From Thermoplasmata archaeon (GTDB lineage Archaea > Thermoplasmatota > Thermoplasmata > Thermoplasmatales > Thermoplasmataceae): a stretch of DNA of 9,858 bases. A program made the position numbers and the translations under genes. The stretch covers positions 1-9,858 of the forward strand of contig JAJZOT010000037.1 in NCBI GenBank assembly GCA_021847855.1, written 5' to 3'. This document shows, piece after piece, positions 6,144 through 9,858 of the stretch; the stretch's first letter is position 1, and every line of letters begins with the position of its first letter. The notes below the pieces were generated by a model. That model was not told the DNA's origin, did not search any database, and saw nothing but the letters and a program-made list of their open reading frames with translations.

Positions 6144-7550
6144 ATGGAAACACCTAATATACCAACAAAACCCAAAGGACATGGCGCACTGATCGCCGTG
6201 ATTGCGGTTGTGGTGGTTATAATTGTGGTCGGTTCATTTATCGGCCTGGATTATAACAACTTGTTCCACCCCAAACCAGCGGCGCAGACAATATTTGTGT
6301 ATTCGGGACCAGCAGGTCCGGCGAACGCGGATCACCTTCTCGGTGGATGCGTAGTGGCTGAGATGGCAAACGGCTCAACCCCGATGGCATCAGCACAACT
6401 AATAGCGTTTTTGCTAAATCCTGCTGTGCAGAAGAGCTTTGGATCGGCTACAGGGTTTATACCTGTTGATACGGGCGCATTCAGTACTAGTCCGTCAACA
6501 ACGATACCTACAATCTATAGTGCATCCAACGCCTCAGTTACAGTTTACTATTACACGAGTCTGACAGAATCCGATTACAACTACGTGAGCAGCGAGATGA
6601 GCACATTTATGAGCATGTATCCAAACATTCATGTGAAGACGAGTTTCATTTCAGCTTCTAAGATAGTATCTGAGTTCCAGACACAGTTGGCTGCAAAATC
6701 ACACGAGAATATTGTTACAACGATTGACAACATTGACGTTGGTACTCTGTTCTATGATGGATATCTGGCTAACCTCACAAGTATGGCTCCAACAATAACT
6801 GCAGGTGCCGGGACGATTTCAAGTGTTACTGGATTGAACAACTATGAAGTCAAGGTCTTTGGCGGAGTCTATTTCATGACTCAGCTTGTGAACATACCAC
6901 TTGTCTGGATCAATTATACCGCGATGCAGAAGGCTGGCATTTCAAGCCCACCAACAACTGATGCCCAGCTCATGAGCGATGCTAAGACCCTCTATAATTA
7001 CTACGGGGTCGGAATGGTTAACTTCCAGGGTCATGGCGGCGCAAGCACACCTACTGAGTTATATCAGTGGATGGTTCAGTTTGGCGGGAACCCTATGGTT
7101 TTCAATGACACAGGCGATATCGCTGCAATGGAATACCTCTACAACCTGAGTGCGTATTTCTCCCCTGACTACCCGGCATCATATTGGGACACATACACCG
7201 GACTCGCTTCCAACACATACACAATAATGGATTACCAGTGGCCGGGATCCGTTAATCTGACAACACTTGCAATGAAGCCTTACAACAGTACCGATACTGT
7301 TCTCAACGCATCTTTCAATGCACTGAGCACGGGAGTCTTCATACGTGATCCAGTTGCGTGGCTTTCACAGTGGCAATTCTACATGGATGCGGCATGGACT
7401 TCAATCATCGAGGATCATGGCTCATACAGTTCGATACCTACAATTCTAAGCACCGAGAATGCAGCGCTCTGGTCCTACCTGAATACGACATACTCTCCAG
7501 CAGTTGGAATGCAGTATGAAATGGGTGATTATCAGCCTGTTGTAACTTAA
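6144..7550 (+). CDS. ABC sugar-type solute-binding protein with a displaced C-terminal segment
   Basis: This 468-residue surface protein has a short basic N-terminus, one membrane helix (about 14-33) that probably anchors it outside the cell, and a short linker (HPKPAAQ). The rest matches family 1 extracellular solute-binding proteins, but in an unusual order. Residues 128-388 are the normal beginning and middle: VTVYYYTSLTES, then MYPNIHV, FQTQL, LVWINYTAMQKAGISSPPTT and MDYQWPGS. Residues 390-468 are the normal tail: VFIRDPVAWLSQW to YQPVVT. Residues about 48-127, with GPAGPANADHLLGG, LIAFLLNPAVQKSF and TGFIPV, are a block that normally lies between those two parts; here it is at the front and absent from its usual site. 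There are about ten N-x-S/T sequons, in keeping with a glycosylated surface protein, and a single cysteine (C69). The gene faces the permease/ATPase operon and has its own promoter; it likely captures a sugar or oligosaccharide, identity unknown. Confidence 0.85.
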   Translation: METPNIPTKPKGHGALIAVIAVVVVIIVVGSFIGLDYNNLFHPKPAAQTIFVYSGPAGPANADHLLGGCVVAEMANGSTPMASAQLIAFLLNPAVQKSFGSATGFIPVDTGAFSTSPSTTIPTIYSASNASVTVYYYTSLTESDYNYVSSEMSTFMSMYPNIHVKTSFISASKIVSEFQTQLAAKSHENIVTTIDNIDVGTLFYDGYLANLTSMAPTITAGAGTISSVTGLNNYEVKVFGGVYFMTQLVNIPLVWINYTAMQKAGISSPPTTDAQLMSDAKTLYNYYGVGMVNFQGHGGASTPTELYQWMVQFGGNPMVFNDTGDIAAMEYLYNLSAYFSPDYPASYWDTYTGLASNTYTIMDYQWPGSVNLTTLAMKPYNSTDTVLNASFNALSTGVFIRDPVAWLSQWQFYMDAAWTSIIEDHGSYSSIPTILSTENAALWSYLNTTYSPAVGMQYEMGDYQPVVT

Positions 7551-7565
7551 AACTACTCCATAACA

Positions 7566-7597
7566 ATTTTATTTTTTTAAAATTTTAATAAATATTT
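7566..7597. terminator. T-rich/A-rich bidirectional terminator region between convergent units
   Basis: The 47-base gap between the binding-protein gene and the ATPase gene is almost pure A and T. A run of seven T (7572-7578) suits termination of the + strand transcript. The opposite strand offers only shorter T-runs (TTTT and TTTATT types), so termination of the - strand operon here is less certain. Confidence 0.55.
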
Positions 7598-8641
7598 CTA
7601 ATTTTTGTTTACTGCTTCTTTCAGAATTCCTTCACTATAAACATTATATTTTATCAGAGAGAATTTTATCTGGTCACCTGGCTGATATCTGTCCTTTACT
7701 CTGAGGATTATCGACTTCGACGATTCATCATCCTTATTTTCTGCATCTTTCGGTAAATCGGATTTACTGATATCGAGGTGGCAGAATGCACGATATACGT
7801 CATCAATTACCTGAGTGTAATCTACGGTTGCAACATAGGGGCCTTTTCCCTCCTCAATCCATGAATCCCTGAACCCAATCTCGGTATTAGTACTTGCAAG
7901 AATCGTCCCCGGGATGAAATTCATTGGAACATCACCCATGAAATCACCGAGCCACCTTGATTTTGGTTCGTTAAGTATCTTTTCATATTTGTCAATCTGC
8001 TCAAGTTTCCCATTACGCAACACAGCAACTCTATCCGCAAGTGTTGAGGCTTCCGTTTGATCATGTGTGACATATACGAAAGTAAATCCAAGTTCTTTCT
8101 GCAGCTTTTTCAGTTCGGTTCTGGCAGTATATCTTACCCTTGCATCCAGGTTGCTCAAAGGTTCATCAAGCAGGAACATCTTGGGGTTTCTTACCAGTGA
8201 CCTCGCCAGAGCCACTCTCTGTTTTTGACCGCCGCTGATCTGGTTTACGCTGCTGTTTAGTATATCACTAATATTCAGGGTTGCTGCTATTTCCTCGACC
8301 TTTTTCTTTACTTCGGCCGATTTTTTATGCGCCATTTTGAGGGGAAATGCGATGTTATTGTATACGGACATAGTGGGATAGAGAGCATAGTTCTGAAAAA
8401 CCATGGCAATATCCCTCTTGTTAGGAGGCAGGGTACTTATATCTTTCCCGTCGAGTATTATTTTTCCGTAGCTAAGATCCTCAATTCCGACTATAACCCT
8501 CAAAAGGGTGCTTTTTCCCATTCCAGATGGACCGAGAACAACAAGAAACTCACCCTCCTCCACTTCCAGTTCCAGGCCGTTTAATACAACTTTCTTGCCA
8601 TACAATTTGTAAATCTGTTCAAGTTTTAATTTAGTGCTCAT
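7598..8641 (-). CDS. Sugar-type ABC transporter ATP-binding protein (MalK/GlcV-like)
   Basis: This 347-residue cytoplasmic ATPase energises import through the two permeases encoded upstream. Seen: Walker A GPSGMGKST at residues 37-45 (Met where Cys or Ser is usual), Q-loop FQNYALYP with Q83, signature ISGGQKQR at 135-142, Walker B MFLLDE at 155-160 followed by the D-loop SNLDA, and the switch histidine H193 in VTHDQ. After about residue 235 comes an OB-fold/TOBE-like C-terminal domain, as in MalK, UgpC and GlcV, starting with the typical DVPMNFIPG. All catalytic motifs are intact. The ATG overlaps the stop of the upstream permease by 4 bases (ATGA), and AGGAGGT on the - strand at 8656-8650 precedes it by 8 bases, so translation is coupled. 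The family imports sugars or glycerol-phosphate compounds; such ATPases are sometimes shared by several transporters. Confidence 0.95.
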   Translation of the reverse strand: MSTKLKLEQIYKLYGKKVVLNGLELEVEEGEFLVVLGPSGMGKSTLLRVIVGIEDLSYGKIILDGKDISTLPPNKRDIAMVFQNYALYPTMSVYNNIAFPLKMAHKKSAEVKKKVEEIAATLNISDILNSSVNQISGGQKQRVALARSLVRNPKMFLLDEPLSNLDARVRYTARTELKKLQKELGFTFVYVTHDQTEASTLADRVAVLRNGKLEQIDKYEKILNEPKSRWLGDFMGDVPMNFIPGTILASTNTEIGFRDSWIEEGKGPYVATVDYTQVIDDVYRAFCHLDISKSDLPKDAENKDDESSKSIILRVKDRYQPGDQIKFSLIKYNVYSEGILKEAVNKN

Positions 8642-9480
8642 CCTACAAGACCTCCTGTCAAATATTCACCTTTAAGGTATTTCATTATCACAACTGCAAG
8701 TATAATCACCGGTATCGAAGCGACCAGGGCGAAAACAGACGATTCAATTGGAAAACCCCTCGCGACATAGTTATAAAGCGTCACTGGAAATGTTGAATCA
8801 GTTGGTGCAATCGGCGCAATAATTACGGCATAAGTAAATTCATCCCATGAGGTCATCCAAGATAGTAGAAACGCCACAAATATAGCTATCTTATTCATCG
8901 GTAATAGGAGCCGGAACATAGCAGATCCGAAACCAGCTCCATCAACCCTGGCCTGGTTTTCTATTTCCTTTGGAAGAGACCTGAATCCGCCGAGTATGAT
9001 AAACACAGTCAGGGGCAGCACCACGAGTTCCTGTGCAAGCGCAACACCAACCATTGTAAAATAATCCGAACCGGCCAATCCTATTTTCAGGAAATCAACA
9101 GAGATAGGAATTGCGATAACGAGACCTGGCATCATGTTAATTATGAAAAGCAGCACAATGATCTTGTTTGATATCCTTGCCGTCAACTTTGAAAGTCCAT
9201 AACCTGCAGGTATGCCAAGTGCCAGCCCGATGCCTCCCACCATAAAGGCAACCTCAAAACTCCTAAGCATCGACGCGGTGATAAATGGACCTACCTGGGC
9301 AAAAGACGAATACAGGTTATGCAGCGTTAAAGCGAAAGGTATTTGCGGGGGATATAGTGTTCCGATTGTGAACGATGTTGGTTCAAATGAGTAAAGGACA
9401 AGAACCCACAAAGGATAGAAGAATATTATCGCGAGGATGATTGCTCCTATATATACAGCATAACTGTTCCTACTTTGCAT
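8638..9480 (-). CDS. ABC sugar transporter permease, MalG-like
   Basis: This inner-membrane permease is 280 residues long from the ATG at 9480. It has about six membrane helices (roughly 8-30, 72-92, 106-128, 144-165, 197-218, 247-267). The cytoplasmic coupling loop is ENQARVDGAGFG followed by FRLLLP, a somewhat degenerate EAA motif with the D-G-A-G core and final LP kept. The protein ends in LKGEYLTGGLVG, resembling the MalG-type C-terminus. A GTG in frame at 9492 would add four residues, but it overlaps the Shine-Dalgarno AGGAGGT (9497-9491). The ATG lies 10 bases after that sequence, so I prefer the ATG. The gene overlaps the end of the preceding permease gene by 11 bases and the ATPase start by 4 bases, forming a coupled operon. 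It should pair with the other permease to make the translocation channel. Confidence 0.92.
   Translation of the reverse strand: MQSRNSYAVYIGAIILAIIFFYPLWVLVLYSFEPTSFTIGTLYPPQIPFALTLHNLYSSFAQVGPFITASMLRSFEVAFMVGGIGLALGIPAGYGLSKLTARISNKIIVLLFIINMMPGLVIAIPISVDFLKIGLAGSDYFTMVGVALAQELVVLPLTVFIILGGFRSLPKEIENQARVDGAGFGSAMFRLLLPMNKIAIFVAFLLSWMTSWDEFTYAVIIAPIAPTDSTFPVTLYNYVARGFPIESSVFALVASIPVIILAVVIMKYLKGEYLTGGLVG
8650..8656 (-). promoter_or_regulatory. Shine-Dalgarno of the ABC ATPase gene
   Basis: AGGAGGT on the - strand lies inside the 3' end of the MalG-like gene, 8 bases before the ATPase ATG. It marks an internal operon gene, in contrast to the leaderless promoter-proximal genes in this window. 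Confidence 0.75.
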
Positions 9481-9858
9481 ACTTGGGTCCACCTCCTAAT
9501 TTTAATACAACAGCTGCATAGGCCAGTATTATAACCAGTAAAATTACAGAAAGCGAATAGGATACAGTCCTATTTGCGACTATGTTATAATTATAGTAGA
9601 TTAAGGTGTTCATTAGGGGGGGATTGTCACCTATCAATACCTGGGGAAGTGCAAAAATATTGAATTCACTCACACCTCTGATAAGCAAGGCTATAGCCAT
9701 AAGCGGCGCAATATTAGGAAGCGTGATGTGGAAGAACCTTCGAAATGCGCCTGCACCATCCACGGCTGCTGCTTCATAAAGATTTGGGTTAATTGATGAT
9801 AATCCGCCAAGTAAAATCAATGCTATGAGAGGGGTGTTTTTCCAGAAATCCGAAAACA
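9470..9858 (-). CDS. ABC sugar transporter permease, MalF-like, 5' end cut by the window
   Basis: The frame is open to the window edge, so only the last 128 residues are visible. The visible part begins FSDFWKNTPLIALILLGGLS. The coupling loop is well conserved: EAAAVDGAGAFRRFFHITLP, the EAA motif of ABC importer permeases. Three hydrophobic helices are visible: one just before the loop at the truncated end, one directly after it (APLMAIALLIRGV) and one near the C-terminus (LSVILLVIILAYAAVVL). A TTG at 9820 could be read as a start, but it falls within the conserved NTPLIALILLGG helix and is certainly internal. This is the first visible gene of the permease-permease-ATPase operon, and its promoter lies beyond the window. 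Its C-terminal codons (GGGPK) also contain the Shine-Dalgarno of the next gene. Confidence 0.93.
   Translation of the reverse strand, partial: FSDFWKNTPLIALILLGGLSSINPNLYEAAAVDGAGAFRRFFHITLPNIAPLMAIALLIRGVSEFNIFALPQVLIGDNPPLMNTLIYYNYNIVANRTVSYSLSVILLVIILAYAAVVLKLGGGPKYAK
9491..9497 (-). promoter_or_regulatory. Shine-Dalgarno of the MalG-like permease gene
   Basis: AGGAGGT on the - strand stands 10 bases before the ATG at 9480 and overlaps a GTG at 9492-9490. This decides in favour of the ATG as start. Confidence 0.7.

Noticed and set aside
6336..6356. LGGC at residues 66-69 of the binding protein looks like a lipobox.
   Set aside because: It is not preceded by a hydrophobic signal helix; the membrane helix ends about 35 residues earlier. 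The stretch is the family's conserved LGG motif with Cys after it.
8327..8584. An 85-codon open frame on the + strand opposite the ATPase gene.
   Set aside because: It is antisense to the conserved Walker A to Q-loop region of the ATPase; there is no promoter or Shine-Dalgarno, so it is a shadow.
9481..9492. GTG at 9492 as start of the MalG-like permease.
   Set aside because: It overlaps the Shine-Dalgarno sequence; the ATG at 9480 has correct spacing.
9470..9820. A complete 116-residue permease starting at TTG 9820.
   Set aside because: Upstream in-frame codons encode FSDFWKNTPLIA, the expected continuation of the permease, so the gene is cut by the window edge.
1..9858. Mobile element, CRISPR array or defence system.
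   Set aside because: No transposase, integrase, regularly spaced repeats or defence-protein motifs were seen; all the long frames are accounted for by the operon, PaiB-like, debranching and transporter genes.

Overview
The window reads as an archaeal chromosome segment. The best fit is an acidophilic member of the Thermoplasmata (Thermoplasma/Ferroplasma/Cuniculiplasma type), but this is inferred from style rather than from a marker gene. The supporting signs are arginine encoded mostly by AGG/AGA, AT-rich spacers, archaeal TATA boxes about 25 bases ahead of start codons that lack a Shine-Dalgarno sequence (leaderless genes), T-tract terminators, and membrane-anchored rather than lipobox-type solute-binding proteins. 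No rRNA, tRNA, CRISPR array, transposase or phage gene is visible.

Left part (1-3387, + strand): four tightly packed genes form one operon. They are the 3' end of an unrecognised membrane protein, a MoxR-type AAA+ ATPase, a DUF58 protein with two N-terminal membrane helices, and a small multi-spanning membrane protein. MoxR plus DUF58 is a widespread pair thought to act in chaperone-like assembly or maturation of partner proteins; the client here is unknown.

Middle part (3384-6030): a PaiB-family FMN-binding protein (- strand) and a glycogen-debranching-type alpha-glucosidase (+ strand) diverge from a 52-base spacer. That spacer carries one shared, nearly symmetrical TATA-like element inside a 31-base inverted repeat with perfect 8-base arms, which is a good candidate for a joint operator. 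The PaiB-like gene ends inside the last codons of the left operon (4-base convergent overlap).

Right part (6144-9858): a sugar-type ABC transporter. The solute-binding protein gene is on the + strand with its own strong TATA box. The two permeases and the MalK-like ATPase are on the - strand in the order permease, permease, ATPase, coupled by overlapping stops and starts and internal Shine-Dalgarno sequences. The two units converge on a T-rich terminator region. Next to a debranching enzyme, the simplest reading is uptake and use of an oligosaccharide or alpha-glucan breakdown product, but no substrate is proven.

The standout observation is inside the solute-binding protein. A block of about 80 residues that in this family belongs near the C-terminus (the GPAGP...HLLGG...FLLNPAVQ...TGFIPV block) sits at the N-terminus, directly after the membrane anchor. 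It is absent from its expected place near residue 388. The frame is open throughout and both sides of the gene otherwise look normal. This looks like an in-frame segment transposition (a non-circular permutation) of an ABC substrate-binding protein.
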